A stretch of 11,875 nucleotides of DNA, taken from NCBI GenBank assembly GCA_948496895.1, contig CAOOJO010000034.1, positions 1,821 through 13,695 on the forward strand, written 5' to 3'. The notes beneath the pieces were generated by a model, which saw only the letters and a list, made by a program, of their open reading frames with translations, was not told the origin of the DNA and made no database searches. How positions within the stretch are numbered: the first letter of the stretch is position 1; each line of letters starts with the position of its first letter. Positions 5,912 through 11,763 of this stretch are shown one piece after another. Position numbers and translations under genes: made by a program. The DNA is from an uncultured Acetatifactor sp. (lineage in GTDB: Bacteria > Bacillota > Clostridia > Lachnospirales > Lachnospiraceae).

Positions 5912-7426
5912 TCAAACGCCCGACGTCTCAGTCTCGTCCTGGCCCAGGCAGCTTTGGCAGAATCTGTCGAATTCCGCGGCTGTCTTCTCATAGTCCCCCT
6001 TCTGGATCGCCATCTTCAGCCGCAGGGCCATGCGCTTAATGTCGGTTGGCGCGTCCGCGGTGAGCTGCCTCACCGTCTCCATGAACATCTCCGCCTTTTC
6101 CAGATTCTCCATCTCTATGCTTAAAATGAGCTTCGACAGGTTCTTCTTCAGAGCCTCCCTGTTGGCGGAGGTGCCGTAATGCTTCAGCTCCAGCCCGGCT
6201 CCTTCGTCCGTGTCCCCCTGGGGCATGGGGGCGGGGACTATCTTTTTGTCGTCCGCAGGGCACTGAGGTTCTGTCTCCCCGCAATCCCCCACCCAGAGAG
6301 AGAAGGAAAAGCTGCTGCCGCTGCCCTTCCTGCTCTCCACGTCGATCGCGCCGCCCATAAGCTCCACAAGCTGCCTGCAGATGTTCAGGCCCAGCCCTGT
6401 GCCGCCGTACTTCCTGGAGATGGAGGCATCCACCTGGGAGAAGCTCTGGAACAGCTTATCCCGGTCCTCCTCGGCAATTCCTATCCCTGTGTCCGACACG
6501 ATGAAGAAGATTTCCGCCTTCCCGTCCACCCGGGCGGTCAATAGCGCCTGGAGCGTAATCTTGCCCACCGCCGTGAACTTCAGGGCATTGGACAGGAGAT
6601 TGTTCAGAATCTGCACGATGCGCAGTTCATCCCCCACCACGTACTCCGGCACCTGGGGCGATACGGTCAGGAAGAAATCCAGGCCCTTCTCGGTAATCCT
6701 GCCCGCGTGCTGGGCCTTTACATAATCCAGCATATTTCGAAAATGGAATTTCCGAAGCTCCAGGGTGAATTTCCCCGCCTCCAGCTTGGAAAAATCCAGA
6801 ATATTGTCGATGATCTTGTTCATGTCTCCGCAGCAGCGCTCAATCAGCCGCAGAGCCTTCGCTATACGGTCCGCGTCCGGCGGGGCGTTGCCATCCGCGT
6901 CCGGCGTAACGTTCCGGTCCGCGTCCAGCGGAACGTTATGCTCCTCCAGGATCCCGCCCAGAAGCTCCCGCGCAGTGCCCAGGATTCCGTTCACCGGCGT
7001 GCGCAGCTCATGGGTCACATTGGCCACGAATTCTGACTTGACCCTGGCCGCCTGCCTGGCCTCCTCCCGCACCTGTTCGATTTCCCTCCCCAGATGCTCC
7101 CGCTCCAGGATGTCATTGGCCATACAGACCCAGACGCCCCTGGCGCTGTCCCGGACGAACCTGGCTTCCACCGGAAAGCAGGTCCGGTTCCCGCGGTACA
7201 TCACCAGGTGCTCCTCTCCCTCCGGAAGCTCCGGCAGGCTTCCCGGGGCTTTGAAGACACCGGGGAACACCTCCCCCATCTGCCTGCCCCGCGCCCCCTC
7301 CGGCCCATACCCCAGCCTGCTCCTGGCGGCGGCGTTAGCATAGGCAATCTCGCCCGTCCCGTCAAACATCAGAACCATCTCCAGCGCGTCCTCCACGGGA
7401 AATGCGCCTGTCCAATCCTCTCCCAT
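5912..7426 (-). CDS. PAS-domain sensor histidine kinase without receiver domain
   Basis: A 504-residue soluble kinase; no membrane segment or signal peptide is visible. An N-terminal PAS-like domain (about 8-110) is followed by a short coiled coil (about 108-130) and a HisKA domain with H139 in VTHELRTPVNG. The ATPase domain has N-box NNLLSNALKF (275-284), G1 DTGIG (312-316), FQSFSQVD (326-333) and G2 GGTGLGL (341-347). The last 125 residues hold a linker and a helical region (about 415-495) resembling the C-terminal domain that follows receivers in hybrid kinases, but no receiver is encoded here. Residues 164-187 are three tandem 8-residue repeats in the DHp loop. I chose ATG 7424-7426 (GGAGG 6 nt upstream); an upstream extension would overlap the preceding gene. 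The partner is probably one of the two flanking receiver/HD-GYP regulators. Confidence 0.92.
   Translation of the reverse strand: MGEDWTGAFPVEDALEMVLMFDGTGEIAYANAAARSRLGYGPEGARGRQMGEVFPGVFKAPGSLPELPEGEEHLVMYRGNRTCFPVEARFVRDSARGVWVCMANDILEREHLGREIEQVREEARQAARVKSEFVANVTHELRTPVNGILGTARELLGGILEEHNVPLDADRNVTPDADGNAPPDADRIAKALRLIERCCGDMNKIIDNILDFSKLEAGKFTLELRKFHFRNMLDYVKAQHAGRITEKGLDFFLTVSPQVPEYVVGDELRIVQILNNLLSNALKFTAVGKITLQALLTARVDGKAEIFFIVSDTGIGIAEEDRDKLFQSFSQVDASISRKYGGTGLGLNICRQLVELMGGAIDVESRKGSGSSFSFSLWVGDCGETEPQCPADDKKIVPAPMPQGDTDEGAGLELKHYGTSANREALKKNLSKLILSIEMENLEKAEMFMETVRQLTADAPTDIKRMALRLKMAIQKGDYEKTAAEFDRFCQSCLGQDETETSGV
6866..6937 (-). repeat. Three tandem 24-bp repeats inside the histidine kinase
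   Basis: Units at 6914-6937, 6890-6913 and 6866-6889, each starting AACG on the minus strand and sharing the core CCGGACGCGGA or CTGGACGCGGA. In frame they encode NVPLDADR, NVTPDADG and NAPPDADR (residues 164-187). They lie between the two helices of the dimerisation domain. Because each unit is a multiple of three, a change in copy number would keep the reading frame. Confidence 0.92.
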
Positions 7427-7432
7427 ATCGTC

Positions 7433-7437
7433 CCTCC
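7433..7437 (-). promoter_or_regulatory. Ribosome binding site that decides the kinase start at 7426
   Basis: GGAGG on the minus strand, 6 nt before ATG 7424-7426. The open frame continues upstream to 7597 and would overlap the preceding gene by 50 nt. Those extra residues are not part of a PAS domain, so the shorter start is preferred. Confidence 0.7.
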
Positions 7438-7490
7438 GCCGGCATCCGCTTTCCTTACCAGATAAAATCCTTCCGGGCCGAAACCCTTCC

Positions 7491-7536
7491 AAAGAAAACA
7501 GCAGCAGAAGCGTCATCCCCACTTTGCTGCCGTTCC
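7491..7536 (-). terminator. Possible attenuator or weak intrinsic terminator inside the operon
   Basis: Read on the minus strand, AACGGCAGCA then AAG can pair with CTT, a bulged C, then TGCTGCTGTT, around an 11-nt loop; one of these pairs is a G-U wobble. The 3' arm runs straight into a T-rich stretch TTTTCTTT. It starts 11 nt after the stop codon of the canonical HD-GYP regulator and ends about 65 nt before the kinase start. It may reduce read-through from the first gene into the rest of the operon. The bulge and the interrupted T-tract make it weaker than a textbook terminator. Confidence 0.35.
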
Positions 7537-7547
7537 TATTGCAAAAA

Positions 7548-8633
7548 CTAGGAAGCTCCCAGCATTTCCATGATATGATGGAAATCTTCCCTGGCAAGCC
7601 TGAAGCATTCCAATATATCCGGCGCGAACTGGCCGCATTCGCCGTTCATGATCATCTCGAAGGCTTTTTCCTCCGAGAAAGAGCTCTTGTACACCCTGGG
7701 GCTCACCAGCGCGTCATAGACATCCGCCACGGCGACGATCTGGGCGCTGACGGGGATATCGTCCCCGGCCAGGTGATCGGGATATCCCCTGCCGTCCCAC
7801 CGCTCATGGTGATGGCGGCAGATTTCATAGCAGAAGCGATAGAACTCGCTGGTTCTGTCCTTGTAGAATTTCTCCAGAATGTCGCAGCCTATGGTAGTGT
7901 GGGTCTTCATGATCTCGAATTCCTCGTTGGTCAGCCGCCCGGGCTTCAAGAGGATGGTGTCCGAGATGCCTATCTTCCCGATATCGTGCATGACCGATGC
8001 CCGGGAAATGGCGTCCACCGTGGCAGGCGTCAGGCCGTATTTCGGGAAATGCTTCATCAGATGGTTGGCCATGATCCTGGTGTAATACTTGATGCGCTTG
8101 GTATGGTCGCCGGTCTCCGCGTTCCTGGACTCCACCACGGTGCTCAGGGCATCCACCATGAACTCGTTGGTCTCCCTGATTTCCTTCTCCTGGGCCCTTA
8201 TGGCGATCTCCTGCTCCCTCAGGCGCCGCTCCATGTTGTGCTTATTCTGGTACAGCTCTATGATGTTCCTGCTGCGGCGGCGCACGATATGGGTAAAGAA
8301 GGGCTTGTGTATCACGTCCGCCACGCCGAAGTCATAGGCCCTGCCCTCGCTGTCCTCGATGCTCTCCCCGGTGATAAGTATTACGGGAATGGCTTCCAAC
8401 AGCCCGTGCTCCTGCATATACTCCAGTACCTTGAAGCCGTCCATGATGGGCATCACCACGTCCAGCAGAATCAATACGATATCTTGATTCTTCTCAATCT
8501 GCTCTACCGCCTCGCGACCGTTCCCTGCCTCCAGCAGTTCGTACTCATCCAGGCCATCCTCCTGGAAAATCTCCATGAGTATCACGCGATTTATTTCGTC
8601 GTCATCGACAACCAGTATCCGCTGCTTATCCAT
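7548..8633 (-). CDS. Response regulator with intact HD-GYP domain (probable c-di-GMP phosphodiesterase)
   Basis: A 361-residue cytoplasmic regulator expected to hydrolyse c-di-GMP to pGpG or GMP when phosphorylated. The receiver (about 4-120) has D10-D12, phospho-acceptor D58 (LLDVVMP), T88 and K110 (HKPFF). A helical linker with alternating charges (about 122-155) leads to a full HD-GYP domain (about 158-345). It has H177 in ETGDHTKR, H216-D217 and K220 in MHDIGKIG, H245 in MKTHTTIG, HHERWDGRGYP (275-285) and D304 in VADVYDAL. Every metal-ligand position I can recognise is kept, unlike in the two other HD-GYP proteins nearby. The start is fixed by the receiver at residue 4, with GGAG unusually close (2 nt). 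It is the first gene after a strong promoter and probably leads the che operon. Confidence 0.95.
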   Translation of the reverse strand: MDKQRILVVDDDEINRVILMEIFQEDGLDEYELLEAGNGREAVEQIEKNQDIVLILLDVVMPIMDGFKVLEYMQEHGLLEAIPVILITGESIEDSEGRAYDFGVADVIHKPFFTHIVRRRSRNIIELYQNKHNMERRLREQEIAIRAQEKEIRETNEFMVDALSTVVESRNAETGDHTKRIKYYTRIMANHLMKHFPKYGLTPATVDAISRASVMHDIGKIGISDTILLKPGRLTNEEFEIMKTHTTIGCDILEKFYKDRTSEFYRFCYEICRHHHERWDGRGYPDHLAGDDIPVSAQIVAVADVYDALVSPRVYKSSFSEEKAFEMIMNGECGQFAPDILECFRLAREDFHHIMEMLGAS

Positions 8634-8672
8634 CTCTCCACCATTATTTCCGTATATATTCGCTACGAAATC

Positions 8673-8701
8673 ATGATACCACTTTCCAAAAGGAATGTCA
8701 A
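8673..8701 (-). promoter_or_regulatory. Strong sigma-A-type promoter for the minus-strand signalling/che operon
   Basis: TTGACA (8696-8701), a 17-nt spacer, then TATCAT (8673-8678), preceded by TGG, which makes an extended -10. The -35 is a perfect match and the -10 matches at 5 of 6 positions. Transcription would start near 8666, giving a leader of about 33 nt before the ATG at 8633. The spacer contains TTCC-TTTT-GGAA, a short symmetric element that could be an operator. Confidence 0.8.
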
Positions 8702-8712
8702 TTCGTCAATTC
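8697..8712. repeat. Tandem 8-bp repeat overlapping the -35 element
   Basis: GTCAATTC occurs twice with no gap (8697-8704 and 8705-8712); on the minus strand this reads GAATTGAC twice. The downstream copy supplies most of the -35 TTGACA. It lies in the shared divergent intergenic region, so a regulator bound here could affect both directions. Confidence 0.6.
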
Positions 8713-8721
8713 ATTCTTCTA

Positions 8722-8751
8722 TAGACAAATACCCTAAAGCTGTGGTAAATT
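8722..8751 (+). promoter_or_regulatory. Candidate promoter for the PocR-GGDEF gene
   Basis: TAGACA (8722-8727), an 18-nt spacer, then TAAATT (8746-8751), preceded by TGG as an extended -10. Matches are 5 of 6 and 4 of 6 to the sigma-A consensus. Transcription would begin near 8758, with the AAGGGG ribosome binding site and the ATG at 8776 close behind. It is weaker than the divergent promoter. Confidence 0.4.
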
Positions 8752-8775
8752 AGAGATAGTGGAAGGGGTGGGCGT

Positions 8776-10416
8776 ATGGATACATATACATTTCAGGATA
8801 TATTCGACATAGAATTTCTTCAGAAGCTGATAGATTCCCTGTCCGTGGCCCTGCAGGTGGGAATCTCGATCCGCGGTCCCCGGGGCGAACGCTTTACAAG
8901 GGACAGCGACTACTGCCGCTTCTGCCGCGATGTGGTAAAGAAGTCGCCCATCGGAAGGGCCCGGTGCGACCTGTCCGACAGGGCACTGAGCGCCCATAAT
9001 GACGAAGAGCCCTATATCTGTCACTGCCTCTCCGCGGGGCTCACCGACGCCAGCGTCCCGATTCTGGTGGAGGGCAGGCATCTGGCCAGCATTTTGGTGG
9101 GGCAGGTGCGCCTGGCGGAGGATGTGCCGGAGGATGAGGAGTACCGCACAAACGCCCGCATCCTCCAGCTGGACGAGGAGGAGTTCCTGGAGCATGTCCA
9201 CGCGATTCCCGTCATCACCAGGGCGCAGTTCGAGCATATCTTAGACCTCCTCTCCCTCCTGGCGGGCCAGTTCTCCCAGTTGGGCTGCGGGAACCTGCGG
9301 CTGCGGGACGCCATCAGCTCCCTGGAGAGCCAGAAGGTCCAGCACCAGCAGGAGAAGACCGTGCTGGAGAACCTGGCGGAGAAGGATTCCATGACCGGCC
9401 TTTACAACCGCCGGAAATTCGAGGAGGTGGCGGACATGTACGCCGGGCAGAAGGGCCGCCAGATCTGCATGATATCCGCGGACGCCAATTTCCTGAAGCT
9501 CACCAACGATATCTTCGGCCATAAGGTCGGGGATCAGCTCCTGATCAATATCGCCAAAATCATGGACAGCCTGGCCAAGAGCGACTGGCTGGTGGCCCGC
9601 TGCGGCGGGGACGAATTCCGTGTCATCATGCCCGATACCACCCTGGAGACCGCCCTGGACTACTGCCGTCGTGTGGCCAGGGACTGTGGCAAGGACACCA
9701 CCCTCTCCCTGCCCCTTTCCGTGGCCCTGGGGGCCGCCGACTGGGACAGCGCCAAGGAGACCCTGCAGGACTGCTTCTCCAGGGCGGATGTGAAAATGTA
9801 CCAGAACAAGGAAGTGCTCAAGCATGAGCAGCATGTCCCGGACTATATCATGGAACGCCTGTACGACAAGCAGATTCTGAGCAAAAAGGTGGTGGAGCAT
9901 ACGGCCGAGCTGGCCCGTACCTTCTCGCTTTCCCTAGGCCTTTCCGGGGAACAGGCGGACAGCGTCAGGCTGGCCGCCCGGTTCCAGGACATCGGCATGG
10001 CCAAGCTGCCCGAATCCTTCTACATCCGCGGACAGTCCAGGACCGAGGAGGAGACCCTGCGGATCAGGACACATGTCACCCATGGCTACACCATGGCCAG
10101 GCAGTTCGAGGAGCTGTACAAGGTGGCGGATATCATCCTCCACTCCCATGAGAACTGGGACGGCACCGGCTATCCAAACCAGCTGTCCGGGGAGCATATC
10201 CCCTTGGAATCCCGAATCGTCCACATCGTCGGCGATTACGTCTACTGGACCATGCCCACTATCTCAGGAGGGAACTATCCTAAGGACGCGGTCACCCAGA
10301 GAATGACGGAGCAGGCTGGCCGCATCTACGACCCGGGGCTGGCGGAAGACTTTTTCCGGTTCCTGGACAGTTTCAGCCCCTCTGATGCAGATTCTGATGC
10401 CGCAGGGCAGAATTGA
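8776..10416 (+). CDS. PocR-sensor diguanylate cyclase with degenerate HD-GYP domain
   Basis: A 546-residue soluble protein. Residues about 8-165 resemble the PocR ligand-sensing domain: C47, C50 and C64, then C82 and C84 before SAGLTDASVPI and ending in the ILVGQVRL strand. A helical segment (about 165-200) leads to a GGDEF domain (about 200-345) with DSMTGLYNRR, the DANFLKLTND substrate segment and an exact GGDEF at 277-281, so c-di-GMP synthesis is likely. The inhibitory RxxD site reads K268-S-D-W271. The C-terminal HD-GYP domain (about 355-530) keeps H433, D405 and GYP (465-467), but the HD pair is Q404-D405 and the HH pair is S457-H458, so phosphodiesterase activity is doubtful. AAGGGG lies about 7 nt before the ATG. 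It is transcribed divergently from the receiver/HD-GYP and che operon. The ligand is unknown. Confidence 0.92.
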   Translation: MDTYTFQDIFDIEFLQKLIDSLSVALQVGISIRGPRGERFTRDSDYCRFCRDVVKKSPIGRARCDLSDRALSAHNDEEPYICHCLSAGLTDASVPILVEGRHLASILVGQVRLAEDVPEDEEYRTNARILQLDEEEFLEHVHAIPVITRAQFEHILDLLSLLAGQFSQLGCGNLRLRDAISSLESQKVQHQQEKTVLENLAEKDSMTGLYNRRKFEEVADMYAGQKGRQICMISADANFLKLTNDIFGHKVGDQLLINIAKIMDSLAKSDWLVARCGGDEFRVIMPDTTLETALDYCRRVARDCGKDTTLSLPLSVALGAADWDSAKETLQDCFSRADVKMYQNKEVLKHEQHVPDYIMERLYDKQILSKKVVEHTAELARTFSLSLGLSGEQADSVRLAARFQDIGMAKLPESFYIRGQSRTEEETLRIRTHVTHGYTMARQFEELYKVADIILHSHENWDGTGYPNQLSGEHIPLESRIVHIVGDYVYWTMPTISGGNYPKDAVTQRMTEQAGRIYDPGLAEDFFRFLDSFSPSDADSDAAGQN

Positions 10417-10422
10417 AAATAT

Positions 10423-10449
10423 CAATAGGCCAAATGACAACAATAGGCC
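10423..10449. repeat. 9-bp direct repeat before the terminator
   Basis: CAATAGGCC occurs at 10423-10431 and 10441-10449, 18 nt apart. The second copy overlaps the left arm of the terminator. No function is apparent; it may be chance or a trace of a small duplication. Confidence 0.35.
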
Positions 10450-10483
10450 CGCAGGGAAGCTACCTCTCTGCGGGCCGGTTTTT
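10446..10483 (+). terminator. Rho-independent terminator of the PocR-GGDEF gene
   Basis: GGCCCGCAG (10446-10454) pairs perfectly with CTGCGGGCC (10468-10476), a 9-bp GC-rich stem with a 13-nt loop. It is followed by GG and five T residues (10479-10483). It lies 29 nt after the stop codon at 10414-10416. Read in the other direction there is no T-tract, so it probably serves the plus strand only. Confidence 0.9.
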
Positions 10484-10503
10484 ATTCCTGATCTGGAATC
10501 TCT

Positions 10504-11763
10504 TTACTCGTTTTTCCGTAAATCCTTCAGCGCTGTACTGATTTTGATGGGATTGCCGTACCGCAATGTCCCCATGCGATAGAGCTTCGCCCCCAGGATG
10601 CCGGTGCCCGCGATGGAGGCTGCCAGTATCAGGAAGGACACCACTATCTCCCATGCCGCCACGCTGCCCATGGCCACCCGGGCGAACATGGTGCTGTAGG
10701 AGCTAATCGGCAGGAAGGACAGTACCTTGATGATGGGGCCGTCCACGTCCATCAGCTGGAACAGGGAGAAGAAGTACACGCCCATCACCACCACCATCAG
10801 GCCGGAGACGCTCTTGCTGATGTCCTCGGTCTTGCTCACCAGCGCGCCCATGGCTCCGTAGAGGAAGGCGTAGAAGAGATACCCTCCCAGGCCGAAGAAG
10901 GAGAAGGCCAGCAATACGTCCCCGGGGACATGCAGGAACATGTCCAGCATGCCGCCCCACTGCTCCCTGTTGAACTGATAGGACAGCAGCACCACGCCCA
11001 GGATCGCCCCCATCTGGAACACGCCGCCCATGGCCCCGGCGATCACCTTGCCGAAGAGCAGGCTGTTGGGGGATGTGCTGGTGACCAGCACCTCGATGGC
11101 CCGGTTGCTCTTCTCGCTGGTGACGGACACCGCGATCATCTGGCCGTAGTATACGATCAGCATGAACACGATGATGACGAGCATGTAGCAGTACCAGTAA
11201 TTGCTGCCAGAGTCCTTGTTCAGTATCTGCTCCGTGACAGTGATGGGTACGTCGTACATGGCGCTGATCTCCTCCAAGTCCCAGCCCTTCTGTCCACTGT
11301 ACTGCATCCGGTAGAACAGCTTCATAGCCTGGTCGAAGAGGGATGTGTTGGTGTCCATCATGGATTTATTGTATACATAGTACTCATACTCCGTATTCCC
11401 GGTCACCACGAAGCCCGCCTCCGCCTCCTGGGCCTCCACCGCGGCCCTCAGGGCATCCACGCTCTCCGCCTTCTGCCAGCGCGCCTCCGGGAACATCCCT
11501 GTAAGCGCCTCCTCCTGCAGGACGCCCGCCTGATCCACGTAGAGGTAGAGGGATTCCTCCCCGTCTCCGCTCCCGCCGTCGTCCTCCCTGGCACCGCCGC
11601 TGCCCACCACCTGCACGCCGGTAAAACCGGACATGTCCACGAACCGGGGCAGGAACAGCGCCACCGCCCCCAGCAGGGCCAGTACCAGGGTGAGCCCCAT
11701 GAAGGCCTTGTTGGTAAAATATTCCTTCATCTCATATCTCAGTACAATCATGAACCTTTTCAT
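10504..11763 (-). CDS. ABC-2 type exporter permease, NatB-like
   Basis: A 419-residue membrane protein of the ABC-2 permease family (NatB/YhaP-type). TM1 is at about 20-40. A large soluble loop outside the membrane follows (about 42-188), with an acidic glycine-rich stretch near 52-70. Five more membrane segments lie at about 190-212, 238-262, 281-308, 320-338 and 366-394. The conserved cytoplasmic segment EKSNRAIEVLVTSTSP (217-232), typical of the family, precedes TM3. The start ATG overlaps the stop of the upstream ATPase gene (ATGA), with AGGTGA 6 nt before it, so the two are translationally coupled. NatAB in Bacillus exports sodium, but related pairs move other substrates, so the substrate here is not assigned. 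It converges on the PocR-GGDEF gene with an 87-nt gap and shows no link to chemotaxis. Confidence 0.9.
   Translation of the reverse strand: MKRFMIVLRYEMKEYFTNKAFMGLTLVLALLGAVALFLPRFVDMSGFTGVQVVGSGGAREDDGGSGDGEESLYLYVDQAGVLQEEALTGMFPEARWQKAESVDALRAAVEAQEAEAGFVVTGNTEYEYYVYNKSMMDTNTSLFDQAMKLFYRMQYSGQKGWDLEEISAMYDVPITVTEQILNKDSGSNYWYCYMLVIIVFMLIVYYGQMIAVSVTSEKSNRAIEVLVTSTSPNSLLFGKVIAGAMGGVFQMGAILGVVLLSYQFNREQWGGMLDMFLHVPGDVLLAFSFFGLGGYLFYAFLYGAMGALVSKTEDISKSVSGLMVVVMGVYFFSLFQLMDVDGPIIKVLSFLPISSYSTMFARVAMGSVAAWEIVVSFLILAASIAGTGILGAKLYRMGTLRYGNPIKISTALKDLRKNE

Noticed and set aside
5874..5915. TTG start at 5915 for the degenerate HD-GYP regulator, giving a 4-nt overlap with the kinase gene.
   Set aside because: No ribosome binding site precedes the TTG, whereas GGAGGTG is ideally placed before the ATG at 5873.
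6866..6937. A CRISPR array or mobile-element scar at the repeated 24-bp units.
   Set aside because: The units abut directly with no spacers and stay in frame within a conserved kinase domain; a coding tandem repeat explains them.
7427..7597. Upstream extension of the kinase by 57 residues, including a short Leu-rich stretch that might pass for a signal anchor.
   Set aside because: The extension overlaps the preceding gene, lacks a good ribosome binding site and the hydrophobic run (about 7 residues) is too short for a membrane segment; GGAGG supports the start at 7426.
7524..8753. Long plus-strand open frame (409 codons) opposite the intact HD-GYP regulator.
   Set aside because: Composition is His/Leu/Val/Gln-rich like the other antisense frames, and it covers the divergent promoter region; the minus-strand frame has full catalytic motifs.
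8634..8775. A c-di-GMP riboswitch ahead of the c-di-GMP genes.
   Set aside because: The leaders predicted from both promoters are only about 18-33 nt long, too short, and I see no GEMM-like fold.
9241..9900. Minus-strand open frame (219 codons) opposite the GGDEF domain.
   Set aside because: No start signal or domain; it mirrors a well-supported GGDEF coding region.
10417..10503. Bidirectional terminator for the converging ABC permease gene.
   Set aside because: The minus-strand reading of the hairpin is followed by mixed sequence, not a T-tract, so it is supported only for the plus strand.
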